NCBI RefSeq assembly: GCF_016901955.1
Contig: NZ_JACJLC010000001.1
Span: 1 to 64,000, forward strand
Origin: Pseudoflavonifractor phocaeensis
GTDB lineage: Bacteria > Bacillota > Clostridia > Oscillospirales > Oscillospiraceae
Reading direction: 5' to 3'
DNA: 64,000 bases
Part shown: one piece after another, positions 12,116 to 21,173 of the stretch
Position numbering within the stretch: the stretch's first letter is position 1
Layout of the letters: each line of letters starts with the position of its first letter
Notes under the pieces: model-generated
Told to the model about the DNA's origin: nothing
What the model saw: only the letters and a program-made list of their open reading frames with translations
Databases searched by the model: none
Translations under genes and position numbers: made by a program

Positions 12116-12192
12116 TGGTACGGCTGAAGGGATTCGAACCCCCGACCTTTTGGTTCGTAGCCAAACACTCTATCCAACTGAGCTACAGCCGC
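12116..12192 (-). tRNA. tRNA-Arg(ACG)
   Basis: 77 nt including encoded CCA. The acceptor stem is GCGGCTG with CAGCCGT (first pair G-T), the T arm contains GGTTCGAATCC, and the anticodon loop CTACGAA gives anticodon ACG, which is read as ICG after deamination. Confidence 0.95.
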
Positions 12193-12227
12193 ATGTCAGG
12201 AAATCATCTCTCGCTGACAGCTTAATT

Positions 12228-12256
12228 ATACTACCACAGCTCATGACAGAATGCAA
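12228..12256 (-). promoter_or_regulatory. tRNA-Arg promoter
   Basis: On the minus strand TTGCAT, a 17-nt spacer, then TAGTAT with TATAAT overlapping two bases later. It lies just past the stop of the 56-aa gene and closely matches the tRNA-Pro promoter at 44186. Confidence 0.75.
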
Positions 12257-12264
12257 GAGGAAAT

Positions 12265-12435
12265 TTAGAATTTTCCAAAAAAATTTTCCTGCCGCCGTCT
12301 GGAAGCCAACCGGGCCAGGCAGCCGGCCAGGTCGGCGCCGGTCTCCAGCCGGGTGCCCATGGCCAAGATGCCCTCCTGAACACAGAAGGGCAGGGCGTCG
12401 AACTGGGGCCGGACAAAGGGATCTACGTATGCCAT
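12265..12435 (-). CDS. Small hypothetical protein, 56 aa
   Basis: 56 residues beginning MAYVDPFVRPQFDALPF and ending in TAA at 12265. A good site GGGAGGTG lies 5-6 nt before the ATG at 12435. The sequence is soluble, with an acidic/hydrophobic first half (FCVQEGILAMGTRLETG) and a basic tail (SRRRQENFFGKF). I recognise no family. It begins about 165 nt downstream of a possible promoter whose leader holds inverted repeats (12504-12565). The stop lies just upstream of the tRNA-Arg promoter. Reality is supported by the ribosome site and composition but needs homologues. Confidence 0.6.
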   Translation of the reverse strand: MAYVDPFVRPQFDALPFCVQEGILAMGTRLETGADLAGCLARLASRRRQENFFGKF

Positions 12436-12503
12436 GCTTCACCTCCCGCCTGTGGATACAGGCAAGGAAAGTATGCCCTCATCTGTGAGAGCCCATACCA
12501 GGG

Positions 12504-12565
12504 CATGAAACTTCATGCGTATTGCAGCGCACACGATGGATGCGAAAGCCTTGCGTATGAAGTTT
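12504..12565 (-). promoter_or_regulatory. Structured leader with alternative stems
   Basis: The segment at 12512-12518 can pair with 12504-12510 (7 bp, a very tight hairpin), or 12508-12519 can pair with 12554-12565 (12 bp, one G-T). The two folds exclude each other. It lies in the leader of the 56-aa gene. No known riboswitch class was recognised. Confidence 0.4.
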
Positions 12566-12607
12566 TTATGCATCATTTTCGGTTGTCCCGGAGGGGGAAA
12601 AGGGCAC

Positions 12608-12613
12608 ATTATA
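12608..12613 (-). promoter_or_regulatory. Possible -10 box of 56-aa gene
   Basis: TATAAT on the minus strand, preceded by an A tract; the -35 hexamer at 17 nt is poor. It gives a leader of about 165 nt. Confidence 0.35.
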
Positions 12614-12637
12614 TTTTTTGCTATGCCTTTACACAGC

Positions 12638-12662
12638 AAAAAAGCGCCTCCGGCGGAGACGC
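12638..12662 (-). terminator. Terminator downstream of amidase gene
   Basis: 8-bp stem with one mismatch (12644-12651 with 12655-12662) followed on the minus strand by T6. It ends transcripts from the amidase gene before the 56-aa gene. Confidence 0.75.
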
Positions 12663-12680
12663 GTCCCGTTTGTCTGTCAA

Positions 12681-12711
12681 CTCCGCGGGGGACCCTTGCC
12701 GCCCCGCGGAG
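12681..12711 (-). other. GC-rich hairpin downstream of amidase gene
   Basis: Perfect 10-bp stem (12681-12690 with 12702-12711) and an 11-nt loop, lacking a T tract; it precedes the true terminator at 12638. The rest of 12712-12861 shows nothing recognisable. Confidence 0.5.
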
Positions 12712-12861
12712 AGACAGTGTGTTGGTGCTTGAAAAGAGAGAAGAGAGAGGAGGAGTTTTGTTTGTTATCTTTCGTCCTGACGCTATTTATCATACCATGT
12801 TTCTGTGGGAAGTGATGAACCGTTTTGGAACTTAGTGTGAATGATTTGTGAACAACGCCAG

Positions 12862-13602
12862 CTACAGCAGGGTGATGTACCGCTCGTTGGCCCAGCCCAC
12901 CAGACCGTCCAACCGCACTACATACCATTCTTCCCACTGATTGAGCACCGTCAGGGCCGTTCCGTCGTAGGCCCGGGCCAGAACCGGGGCGTTGACGGAG
13001 GGGCGGTCCCGCAGGTTTAGGTATCCCCAGTTTACGTCCACCACGGCGGGGCGGGGGTTCTGGGGCTCCAGGAAGGGCAGGCCGAAAAACTCGGTGAGAG
13101 AGAGTACCAGGTTACGGGCGATGGCATCCAGGTTGCCCTTAACCCAGGCAGCGTCGTCTGGGTTGTCGTGGTAGCCCAACTCCAGAAAGACGGCGGGGGC
13201 GCGCACCTGCTTTACCTCGCCGATGGTGGTGGTAGGTTCCGCCCGCACCTTGTTGGGCAGGGGATAGATGGTTTTCAGGCCGTTGGCGATGAGCTCTGCC
13301 GCCCGCTTCCCCTGGGTAGAACCGGGATAGTAAAAGACCAGCACCCCCCGCACCTGGCCGTAGATCCCTTCCGGGGCGGCATTGGAGTGGAGGGCCAGGT
13401 GGAGGTCGTAGGTCCCGGCGTTGGAGGCCCGGATAGAGGAGGCGGCAGTCATGTCCGGGGTATTGCGGGAATAGCGGATGCCGGAGGCGGTGAGGTAGGG
13501 CTCCATGGCGTCGGCCAGGCGGTTCATCCACTCCTCTTCAGTGCCTCCGCTGACATACAGGTTGTTCTCCTGGGTGGAAGGAGAAAGGTAAATGATGGGC
13601 AT
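12862..13602 (-). CDS. N-acetylmuramoyl-L-alanine amidase with SH3 domain
   Basis: 246 aa from the ATG at 13602, which has an AGGAGGTC site. An Amidase_3 (CwlD/AmiC-like) domain at about 2-175 is followed by a bacterial SH3 domain (about 185-246, NLRDRPSVNAPVL ... WYVVRLDGLVGWAN). Visible zinc-site elements are the Glu of GGTEEEW and His of LALHSNAA, plus the catalytic Glu of FLELGYHDN. The usual first ligand motif GHGG is replaced by SPSTQ. There is no signal peptide, which suggests export by lysis, a holin or a sporulation/phage context. The same strand carries the CarD gene 57 nt upstream. Confidence 0.82.
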   Translation of the reverse strand: MPIIYLSPSTQENNLYVSGGTEEEWMNRLADAMEPYLTASGIRYSRNTPDMTAASSIRASNAGTYDLHLALHSNAAPEGIYGQVRGVLVFYYPGSTQGKRAAELIANGLKTIYPLPNKVRAEPTTTIGEVKQVRAPAVFLELGYHDNPDDAAWVKGNLDAIARNLVLSLTEFFGLPFLEPQNPRPAVVDVNWGYLNLRDRPSVNAPVLARAYDGTALTVLNQWEEWYVVRLDGLVGWANERYITLL

Positions 13603-13658
13603 AGCAAGACCTCCTTTTGCCCATACTATGCGCAAAAAGGAGGTCCTGATAATGGTGC

Positions 13659-14171
13659 TTAGCCCGCCTCGGTCTGCTCTCCCAGCCGGTGGCGGATATA
13701 ATTTGGAATCTCCTCCACCGGCAACTCTAATGCTGCCGACAGCTCTCCATACAGCAGCTCCTCCGCCCGCTTGCGGTAGCGTTCCTCCACCTTGCCAGGG
13801 CGCTTGCCTTGTTTCCGGGCGGCGATGTCCTTGCCGTGGATGCACTTCAACAGTCCTACCAGGTCGGTACAGCTGTTGGACTGAAAAAGAGCCTGGTAGC
13901 TGTGATTCAGCAGTTGCGCATTGGTCCCGGTGACGGCGGCCGCTTGAATGGTGGGCAGACGGCGGATGAGGGCGTCGGCCTCCCCCCTGGTAAGGGCGGG
14001 GCGCATGGATACAGAGGAGTCCACCGGAGCGTAGATAATCTCGGTGCCCTGGAGGGGGCGTAGGGTGTAGTAGGTCCGCTGGGTGCCGGTACGGGCGGTC
14101 TGCTGTCCCACTGCCATCACCCGGCAGACGCCGCTGCCGCTGTAAACGATCAGATCTCCCACCTGGAACAT
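13659..14171 (-). CDS. CarD/CdnL-family transcription regulator
   Basis: 170 aa. The N-terminal RNA-polymerase-interacting CarD/TRCF domain (about 1-60) opens with FQVGDLIVYSGSGVCRV; the helical C-terminal DNA-binding part spans 65-165. Members bind the polymerase beta subunit and stabilise open promoter complexes. GGAGGG precedes the ATG. The amidase gene follows on the same strand and may share its transcript. Confidence 0.88.
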   Translation of the reverse strand: MFQVGDLIVYSGSGVCRVMAVGQQTARTGTQRTYYTLRPLQGTEIIYAPVDSSVSMRPALTRGEADALIRRLPTIQAAAVTGTNAQLLNHSYQALFQSNSCTDLVGLLKCIHGKDIAARKQGKRPGKVEERYRKRAEELLYGELSAALELPVEEIPNYIRHRLGEQTEAG

Positions 14172-14253
14172 GGGATCCCTCCTTTCTTTTGATGCTATTT
14201 TAGCATTTTTAGAAGAGAAATTCCAGGATGGATGACCATTATGTATAAATTTT

Positions 14254-14294
14254 TGTACATTCTACACCAATAGGACGGGGTGTATATTTGTGCA
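14254..14294. other. Imperfect inverted repeat upstream of carD gene
   Basis: Arms 14254-14268 and 14279-14294 (TGTACATTCTACACC and its near complement), including the palindromes TGTACA and TGCA. Possible operator; no promoter box was convincing here. Confidence 0.3.
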
Positions 14295-14330
14295 CAACGC
14301 GCAGGGCGGAGATGAGGGGATAAGAGAAAA

Positions 14331-14357
14331 GGCCTGCCGCGTGCGCCGCAGCAGGCC
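14331..14357 (-). terminator. Terminator of pckA
   Basis: 7-bp GC stem with a shorter inner helix, followed on the minus strand by TTTTCTCTT, 24 nt past the pckA stop. Confidence 0.75.
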
Positions 14358-14381
14358 CTTGGAACCTATGTACTTGGGGGC

Positions 14382-15989
14382 TTAGTCCACCTTGGGTCCG
14401 GCGGCCACCAGGGCTTTGCCGGCGTCGTTGCTGGTGTACTTGGCAAAGTTCTTCACGAAGCGGGTGGCCAGATCCTTGGCCTTGGTGTCCCACTCAGTGG
14501 GGTCGGAGTAGGTGTTCCGGGGGTCCAGGATGTTGGTATCCACACCGGGCAGGGCGGTGGGCACTTCAAAGTTGAAGTAGGGGATGGTCTTGGTCTCCGC
14601 CTTCAGGATGGAACCGTCCAGAATGGCGTCGATGATGCCCCGGGTATCCTTGATGGAGATGCGCTTGCCGGTGCCGTTCCAGCCGGTGTTCACCAGATAG
14701 GCCTTGGCGCCGCTCTTCTGCATCTTCTTCACCAGCTCCTCGCCGTACTTTGTGGGGTGGAGCTCCAGGAAGGCCTGGCCGAAGCAGGCGGAGAAGGTGG
14801 GGGTGGGCTCAGTGATGCCCCGCTCGGTGCCGGCCAGCTTGGAGGTGAAGCCGGACAGGAAGTAGTACTCGGTCTGCTCCGGGGTCAGGATGGACACGGG
14901 AGGCAGCACGCCGAAGGCGTCGGCGGACAGGAAGATCACGTTCTTGGCGTCGGGGCCGGCGGAGACGGGACGCACGATCTTCTCAATGTGGTCGATGGGG
15001 TAGGAGACACGGGTGTTTTCGGTAACAGAGCCGTCGTTGAAGTCGCAGCGGCCCTCAGCGTCCACGGTGACGTTCTCCAGCAGGGCGTTGCGCTTGATGG
15101 CGTTGTAGATGTCGGGCTCAGACTCCTTATCCAGGTTGATGACCTTGGCGTAGCAGCCGCCCTCGAAGTTAAACACGCCGTTGTCGTCCCAACCGTGCTC
15201 GTCATCGCCGATGAGCAGACGCTTGGGATCGGTGGACAGGGTAGTCTTGCCAGTGCCGGACAGACCGAAGAACAGGGCGGTGTTTTCGCCGTTCATATCG
15301 GTGTTGGCGGAGCAGTGCATGGAGGCCATGCCCTTGAGAGGCAGGTAGTAGTTCATCATGGAGAACATGCCCTTCTTCATCTCGCCGCCGTACCAGGTGT
15401 TCAGGATGACCTGCTCACGGGAGGTGATGTTGAAGACGACAGCAGTCTCGGAGTTGAGGCCCAGCTCCTTGTAATTCTCCACCTTGGCCTTGGAGGCATT
15501 GTAGGAGATGAAGTCAGGCTTGAAGTTCTCCAGCTCCTCGGCAGTGGGCTGGATGAACATGTTCTTCACGAAGTGAGCCTGCCAGGCCACCTCCATGATG
15601 AAGCGGATAGCCATGCGGGTATCCTTGTTGGTACCGCAGAACACGTCCATCACGTACAGCTTCTTGTTGGACAGCTCCTTAATGGCCAGCTCCTTACAGG
15701 CGCTCCAGGCCTCCTGAGAAGCGGGCTTGTTGTCGTTCTTGAACTCGTCGGAGGTCCACCACACGGTGTCCTTGGAGTTCTCGTCCATAACAATAAACTT
15801 ATCCTTGGGGGAACGGCCGGTGTAGATGCCGGTCATGACGTTAACGGCGCCCAGCTCGGTGACCTGACCCTTGTCATAGCCCTCCAGATCGGGGCGGGTC
15901 TCCTCCTGGAACAGGAACTCATAGGAGGGGTTGTGGATAATCTCGGTAACGCCGGTGATGCCGTATTGACTCAAATCAATATTTGCCAT
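14382..15989 (-). CDS. pckA: Phosphoenolpyruvate carboxykinase (ATP)
   Basis: 535 aa from the ATG at 15989 ([10 protein letters not shown]). It interconverts oxaloacetate plus ATP with PEP, CO2 and ADP; in gut anaerobes it often runs in the carboxylating direction. The P-loop [11 protein letters not shown] and the metal/kinase motif [11 protein letters not shown] mark the ATP-dependent class, and NTGWNGTG is near the C terminus. AGAGGTC lies upstream. The gene has its own promoter at 16065-16093. Confidence 0.96.
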   Translation of the reverse strand: MANIDLSQYGITGVTEIIHNPSYEFLFQEETRPDLEGYDKGQVTELGAVNVMTGIYTGRSPKDKFIVMDENSKDTVWWTSDEFKNDNKPASQEAWSACKELAIKELSNKKLYVMDVFCGTNKDTRMAIRFIMEVAWQAHFVKNMFIQPTAEELENFKPDFISYNASKAKVENYKELGLNSETAVVFNITSREQVILNTWYGGEMKKGMFSMMNYYLPLKGMASMHCSANTDMNGENTALFFGLSGTGKTTLSTDPKRLLIGDDEHGWDDNGVFNFEGGCYAKVINLDKESEPDIYNAIKRNALLENVTVDAEGRCDFNDGSVTENTRVSYPIDHIEKIVRPVSAGPDAKNVIFLSADAFGVLPPVSILTPEQTEYYFLSGFTSKLAGTERGITEPTPTFSACFGQAFLELHPTKYGEELVKKMQKSGAKAYLVNTGWNGTGKRISIKDTRGIIDAILDGSILKAETKTIPYFNFEVPTALPGVDTNILDPRNTYSDPTEWDTKAKDLATRFVKNFAKYTSNDAGKALVAAGPKVD

Positions 15990-16064
15990 AATACATGACC
16001 TCTTTTCCCGTAGTGATCTCTCAGGGGCGGTCAAGCCCCGGAAGCTGTCAATGCTATGACCATA

Positions 16065-16093
16065 ATCATACACAGGATTGGAGCCAAAGTCAA
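16065..16093 (-). promoter_or_regulatory. Promoter of pckA
   Basis: Minus strand TTGACT (16088-16093), 17-nt spacer, TATGAT (16065-16070). Leader of about 70 nt. Confidence 0.75.
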
Positions 16094-16165
16094 TTCTCTG
16101 GCATGGACAATTTTGCAATTCTCTTTTCGGACGGTTTCAAATCAGCTTGTGGCCAGCCGGGACGT

Positions 16166-17029
16166 TCAGGCCCCCAAAGCCCGAAGGGCTCGGGCCAGGG
16201 CAGCAAACTCCGGGATGCCAAGCCTTTCTCCCCGAATGGTTTCCGGCAATCCAGCGCCGGCGATGGCCTGCCGTAACTGGTCCCGGCTCAGCCTGTCCCC
16301 AAAGGCGGAGGTCAGGCCGTTGAGCAGCGTTTTGCGCCGCTGGGCAAAGGCGGCTTTCACTACCTGGAAGAAGAAGGCATCATCCACCAGATCCTGAGGA
16401 GGCTCCTTCCGGGGGACCAGCCTGATTACCGCCGAGGTTACCTTGGGGGCGGGGAGGAAACACTCCGGGGGCACCTCAAAGAGAAATTCCGGCTGGGTGT
16501 GGTACTGGCAGAACACCGAAAAGGCCCCGTAGTCGGCGGTGCCGGGAGAAGCGCAGATGCGCAGGGCCACCTCCCGCTGGATCATCACCGTGATGGCGGC
16601 AAAGCAGTTTGCCTCAATGAGGGCGGTGAGCACCGGAGTGGTGATGTTATAGGGCAGGTTGGCGCAGGCCATGGGGATGAGGCCTGGGAACTGCTCCGCG
16701 GCCAGGCCGGACAGATCCAGCTTCATCACATCCCCGGGAATGACGGTTACGTTGTCATAGGGGGCCAGGGTCTCGGCCAGGATGGGCAGGAGGGAGCGGT
16801 CCAGTTCCACCGCCGCCACCTTACCCGCCCGCCGGGCCAGCTGGACGGTGAGGGGGCCGATGCCCGGGCCGATCTCCAGCACCCCGCAGTCCCCGTCGGC
16901 GCCGGAGGCGTCGGCAATGTCCCGGGGTACCCAGCCCTCGATAAGAAAGTTCTGGCCCATGCTCTTGGAGAAACGGAACCCGTGTCGGCCCAGCAGGGCC
17001 CTGATGTCATTGCTGTTGCAAAGATCCAT
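16166..17029 (-). CDS. rsmA: 16S rRNA adenine dimethyltransferase KsgA
   Basis: 287 aa from the ATG at 17029. Dimethylates the two adjacent adenines of the 3'-terminal 16S helix, using SAM, late in 30S assembly. It has the SAM-binding EIGPGIGPLT, the acidic ELDRSLL and the catalytic NLPYNITTP. AGGTG lies before the start. It is downstream of and on the same strand as the two-component genes, 58 nt from the kinase stop. Confidence 0.95.
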   Translation of the reverse strand: MDLCNSNDIRALLGRHGFRFSKSMGQNFLIEGWVPRDIADASGADGDCGVLEIGPGIGPLTVQLARRAGKVAAVELDRSLLPILAETLAPYDNVTVIPGDVMKLDLSGLAAEQFPGLIPMACANLPYNITTPVLTALIEANCFAAITVMIQREVALRICASPGTADYGAFSVFCQYHTQPEFLFEVPPECFLPAPKVTSAVIRLVPRKEPPQDLVDDAFFFQVVKAAFAQRRKTLLNGLTSAFGDRLSRDQLRQAIAGAGLPETIRGERLGIPEFAALARALRALGA

Positions 17030-17087
17030 AGCACACCTCGCGTTTTTGTTGACATCAGTATACGGGAACCGGTGGGAAATTACAAGC

Positions 17088-18344
17088 CTACCCCCGGGGA
17101 AGAAGCACGGCAAAGGAGGTGCCTGCCTCCCGGGTGCTGGTGACGGTGAGCCTGCCCCGGTGGGAGAGAACGATGCTGTTGGCGATGGCCAGGCCCAGGC
17201 CGTAGCCCCCCTGGGCACGGTCCCGGGAGGGGTCCGCCCGGTAGAAACGCTCAAACAGGTGGGGCAGGTGTTCTGGCGGGATGGGGTCGCCGGTGTTGTG
17301 TACGGTGAGGCGGATCTTGTCCTGCTGGCGGACAAGGGTGACGGTGACGGCGGGCTGAGGGCCGCCGGCGTATTTGACGCCGTTGTCCAGCAGAATGCGG
17401 ACTAGCCGCCGCAGCTGGCTCTCGTCACCCTGGACGGTGAGGCCGGGAGAGAGCTCCGCCGTCAGCGTCACCCCGGCCTCAAAGGCCACCGGCTCAAAGG
17501 GGAGCAGGCAGCCCTCCACCAGCTGACTCAGGTCGGTCTCCATGGGGCGGAAGGCCAGCCGGGCATCGTCCGACCTGGCCAGGAAGAGCAGGTCCTCCAC
17601 CAACCCCTTCATCTGCCTGGCCTCCTCCCGGGTGTTGGATAGCCACTTGGCCTGATCGGACACCAGATCCGACGGGTGGGAGAGGACGATGTCGGTGCTG
17701 GCCAGGATCACTGTCAGCGGGGTTTTCAGTTCATGGGAGGCGTCGGCCACAAATTGTCGCTGCTGCTGCCAGGCCCGCTCCACGGGCTTGAGTGCCAGGG
17801 TGGCCAGAAACCGACTGACAAAGAAGAAGGCGGCCATGGCCAGCCCCCAGATCAGCAGGCAGGTGAGCAGCAGGCTGCCCATAGTGTCACTCTCCCAGCT
17901 GCGGTCGGCAAAGGCGATGCGCACACTGCCGTCAGCCTGAGTTCTGATCAGATAGCGCAGGTGGAGCTCCTTTAACACCCCGGCCTCCTGACCGCTGTCC
18001 ATAGCCAGCTCCGCCGCCTGCCGGGCGGTCTCCTGGGAAACCTGGAGCTGTCCGCTGCTGATGAGAAGGGTCGCCGTATCCTCCTGGACCGAGACCAGGA
18101 AAAAGGGAATCAGGAAGCTGTAGCCCTCATCCAATGATTCTTGGTTGGGCAGGGAGGCGCCCACCTCCAGCCGGGGCGGGCTGTCCCCGTCTCCCAGCTC
18201 CAGGGCCACTTCCAGGGCGGAGTAGGTTTGGTTTTCCAGACGTCGGGCGTTGGCAGCCAGCAGTAGGGCCAGCCCCACCGTCAGCACCATGCCCACCAGC
18301 AGCAGATTGATGAGGGTAAACTTCCGGCGCAGACGGGGGATCAT
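17088..18344 (-). CDS. Sensor histidine kinase, OmpR-partner type
   Basis: 418 aa. TM1 at about 11-31, an extracytoplasmic sensor region to about 155, TM2 at about 156-180, the phospho-acceptor DASHELKTPL with His 204, and an ATPase domain with the N box LLDNGVKYAG and G box GGYGLGLAIANS. It phosphorylates the response regulator encoded just upstream, which it overlaps by 4 nt. The signal is unknown. The divergent SLH gene could be a target. Confidence 0.92.
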   Translation of the reverse strand: MIPRLRRKFTLINLLLVGMVLTVGLALLLAANARRLENQTYSALEVALELGDGDSPPRLEVGASLPNQESLDEGYSFLIPFFLVSVQEDTATLLISSGQLQVSQETARQAAELAMDSGQEAGVLKELHLRYLIRTQADGSVRIAFADRSWESDTMGSLLLTCLLIWGLAMAAFFFVSRFLATLALKPVERAWQQQRQFVADASHELKTPLTVILASTDIVLSHPSDLVSDQAKWLSNTREEARQMKGLVEDLLFLARSDDARLAFRPMETDLSQLVEGCLLPFEPVAFEAGVTLTAELSPGLTVQGDESQLRRLVRILLDNGVKYAGGPQPAVTVTLVRQQDKIRLTVHNTGDPIPPEHLPHLFERFYRADPSRDRAQGGYGLGLAIANSIVLSHRGRLTVTSTREAGTSFAVLLPRG

Positions 18345-19018
18345 AGTGCAGGAAGCTCCAGGTAGTAGCCCACCTTGCGCACAGTGCCAATGCCCACGGT
18401 GGAGTGGAGGTATACCAGCTTTTTCCGCAGAAAGGAGATGTATACCTCCACATTGTTGTCGTCAGCGGAGGAATTCAGCCCCCACACCTGGTTGATGATA
18501 TCCTCCTTGGGTACCACGGCCCGGGGATGGAGCATTAGCTGCCGCAGTACGTCAAACTCCTTGAAGCCCAGCCGCACCCACTGCTGATCCCGGTATAGGC
18601 AGCGGGAGGAAAGCTCCAGAGACAGGTCTCCCACCGCCAGCCGGTCGCCCGATCCCTCGCCCTGACGGCGGGTCAGGGCCCGTACCCGGGCCAGCAGCTC
18701 TTCCGCGTCAAAGGGTTTGGTCATATAGTCGTCGGCCCCCTGATCCAGGCCGACAATTTTGTCCCGGGTCTCATCTCGGGCGGTCAACATGAGGATCGGA
18801 GTGGTCACATGGGCACACCGCAGTCGCTGGTCCACCTCCAGCCCATTCAGCCCGGGCAGCATCACGTCCAGAATGATCACGTCGTACGGATTGGTAAGGG
18901 CCAGATCCAGCCCCTTCGCTCCATCATGGGCCAGCTCCGCCTGGTAATGCTGTTCACCCATAATCTGGCCTAGGGCCTCCGCCAGGCGCGTTTCGTCTTC
19001 CACGATCAAAACTTTCAT
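18341..19018 (-). CDS. OmpR/PhoB-family response regulator
   Basis: 225 aa. The receiver domain (1-120) has phospho-acceptor Asp 51 in IILDVMLPG and the conserved Lys in TKPF; the winged-helix DNA-binding domain (about 130-222) ends in VRKVGYYLE. AAAGGATC precedes the ATG. First gene of the pair with the kinase. Confidence 0.95.
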   Translation of the reverse strand: MKVLIVEDETRLAEALGQIMGEQHYQAELAHDGAKGLDLALTNPYDVIILDVMLPGLNGLEVDQRLRCAHVTTPILMLTARDETRDKIVGLDQGADDYMTKPFDAEELLARVRALTRRQGEGSGDRLAVGDLSLELSSRCLYRDQQWVRLGFKEFDVLRQLMLHPRAVVPKEDIINQVWGLNSSADDNNVEVYISFLRKKLVYLHSTVGIGTVRKVGYYLELPAL

Positions 19019-19239
19019 ATCTGAGATCCTTTCTGGTCATAGTTGGAGGGGCATTTCTTTCAGCATACTGTTTTACCCTGAAACCAGCCTGAAGAATGGA
19101 CCTGGAGTTGGAAGGCAAATGAAAAGAAATTGTGAAGAGCAGACCGGTCCGTTGACAGGGGTGGACGGACAGATTAAAATAAAAATGACAGATCAGGCCT
19201 GCGGTCCCCGTATACCGGGATAAAATGGAGGGAAATGGT

Positions 19240-21132
19240 ATGAAAAAACGATTTCTGTCCGTCCTGCTGGCGGCGGCTCTTGCCCTTGGACTGGCCTCCG
19301 CCGCTCTGGCAGCCGAGCTCACGGAGACGGAATCCGCCCAGCTGCTGGCAGCCCTGGATATCATGGTGGGAGACGACAAGGGAGATCTGGCCCTGGACCG
19401 TACCATTACCCGGGCGGAGTTCACCAAAATGGCTGTGGCCGCCTCCACCAGCCGGGACACGGTGGGGGACACGGTGACGGTGAAGCCCTATCCCGACGTG
19501 CCCCAGACCCACTGGGCCGCCTCTTACATCAAGGTGGCCACCGACATGGGGCTGGTGCAGGGGGACCTGTCGGGGCTGTTCAACCCGGACCGGGAGATCA
19601 CCCTGGCCGAGGGGGTCACCATGGTGCTGCGGCTGCTGGGCTATGAGGACGGCGACTTCGCGGGGACGTGGCCCGCCGGCCAGATGGCCCAGTACCGGGC
19701 CCTGGAGCTGGACGAGGGGATCGCCTGCGGGCAGAATGACAGCATGACCCGTCAGGACGCCCAGACCCTCTTCACCAATCTGATGTTCACCAAAACCAAG
19801 GCGGGGGCCTATTATCTCAACGTGCTGGAGCCCGACCGCGATCTGGTCACCGCCGACGGGGACTTTGACCGGATGGCCCTCATCAATTCCGATATGGAGG
19901 GTCCCCTGGTGGCAGGCCGGGGATGGGAAGCCTCCATCCCCTTCGACCTGGAGGACGCCGTCATTTACCGCAACGGCAAGGTTTCCATGGCGGACGCCAT
20001 CCAGACCCAGGACGTGCTGTACTATTCAGAGATCGTCCGCACGGTCTGGGCCTATTCCGACAAGGTCACCGGGCTGCTGGAGGGGCGCTCCCCCAGCGCC
20101 TCCTCCCCCACCTCGGTGACGGTGGCGGGCAGGACCTACGCCATTGAATCCATGGAGGCCGCCTATGCCCTGTCCGATCTGGGCGGGTATGCCATCGGCG
20201 ATACCGTTACCCTGCTGCTGGGCCGGGACGGCGGCGTGGCAGCGGTGGGCTCGGCGGAAGAGCAGGAGGCCCTGCTGTACGGTGTGATCACCGCGGTGGA
20301 GGACCGGACCTATGACGACGGGGACGGCGGCAGCTATACCGCCCGTTCGGTGTCAATGACGGCTACCGACGGCAACACCTACTGGTATGCGGTGTCCGAC
20401 ACCTACCTGGATGAGGGAGACATGGTGCAGGTGGTCCAGAGCTCCGGGGGAGTGTCGGTGACCCGGCTGTCCAATACCCGGATCGAGGGGCGGGTCAATT
20501 CCGACGGTTCCAAGATCGGCCTGAAGACCGTGGCCGCCGATGTGCAGATCATCGACACCTACGAGGCGTGCACCCCCCTGCGGATCTACCCCAGCCGCCT
20601 GGCCGGGATGACCCTCACCAAGGATATGGTACGGTTTTATGCCCTCAATGAGCAGGGAGAGATCTCCCATCTGATCCTCAACGACGCCACCGGAGACATC
20701 CATCAATACGGGATCCTCACCACCTGCGACGAACAGGAGATCCTCCAGCCCAACGGCGACCTCACCCTTACCGGCACCTATGTCTATGACATCGGAGGCC
20801 AGCGCACGACGCTGGTGGTGCCTGACACCATTTACCGGCTGAAGGTGGGCCCCTGCCAGGTGGTGTTGGAGAGCGACACGGAGGTGGACCGGCCTTACAA
20901 CCTGACCGAGCGGAAGCTGAACAGCGTCAGCGACACCTTTGCTGTGGGCACCAACAACCAGACCTACAAGCTGTCCCAGTCGGTGGTGGTCTACCTCTAT
21001 CAAAACGGGATCTACCGGATCTCTGACCTGCAGCACATCCTCAACGGGGAGTACACCCTCACCGGCTGGTACGACAAGGAGCAGAAGGACGGCGGGCGCA
21101 TCCGGGTGATCGTGGCCCGGCCCGTGACCTAG
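19240..21132 (+). CDS. Secreted SLH-domain protein
   Basis: 630 aa. Signal peptide (MKKRFLSVLLAAALALGLAS..A-A-AE), then two S-layer homology repeats: about 25-70 (ITRAEFTKMAVA) and 82-130 (YPDVPQTHWAASYIKVATDMGLVQG). The long remainder (about 190-630) is beta-rich with no recognised enzyme motif. SLH repeats bind pyruvylated cell-wall polymers, so it should sit on the cell surface. The start at 19240 follows GGAGGGAAATGGT. It is divergent from the two-component system. Confidence 0.85.
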   Translation: MKKRFLSVLLAAALALGLASAALAAELTETESAQLLAALDIMVGDDKGDLALDRTITRAEFTKMAVAASTSRDTVGDTVTVKPYPDVPQTHWAASYIKVATDMGLVQGDLSGLFNPDREITLAEGVTMVLRLLGYEDGDFAGTWPAGQMAQYRALELDEGIACGQNDSMTRQDAQTLFTNLMFTKTKAGAYYLNVLEPDRDLVTADGDFDRMALINSDMEGPLVAGRGWEASIPFDLEDAVIYRNGKVSMADAIQTQDVLYYSEIVRTVWAYSDKVTGLLEGRSPSASSPTSVTVAGRTYAIESMEAAYALSDLGGYAIGDTVTLLLGRDGGVAAVGSAEEQEALLYGVITAVEDRTYDDGDGGSYTARSVSMTATDGNTYWYAVSDTYLDEGDMVQVVQSSGGVSVTRLSNTRIEGRVNSDGSKIGLKTVAADVQIIDTYEACTPLRIYPSRLAGMTLTKDMVRFYALNEQGEISHLILNDATGDIHQYGILTTCDEQEILQPNGDLTLTGTYVYDIGGQRTTLVVPDTIYRLKVGPCQVVLESDTEVDRPYNLTERKLNSVSDTFAVGTNNQTYKLSQSVVVYLYQNGIYRISDLQHILNGEYTLTGWYDKEQKDGGRIRVIVARPVT

Positions 21133-21173
21133 AGAAACAGGGGCCTGTTGCAGAACTGACGGTTTGCACAAGC

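Noticed and set aside
12505-12835. Plus-strand small frames in the 12.4-12.9 kb gap
   Set aside because: They run across the terminator and hairpins on the other strand and show no family likeness; no good ribosome sites.
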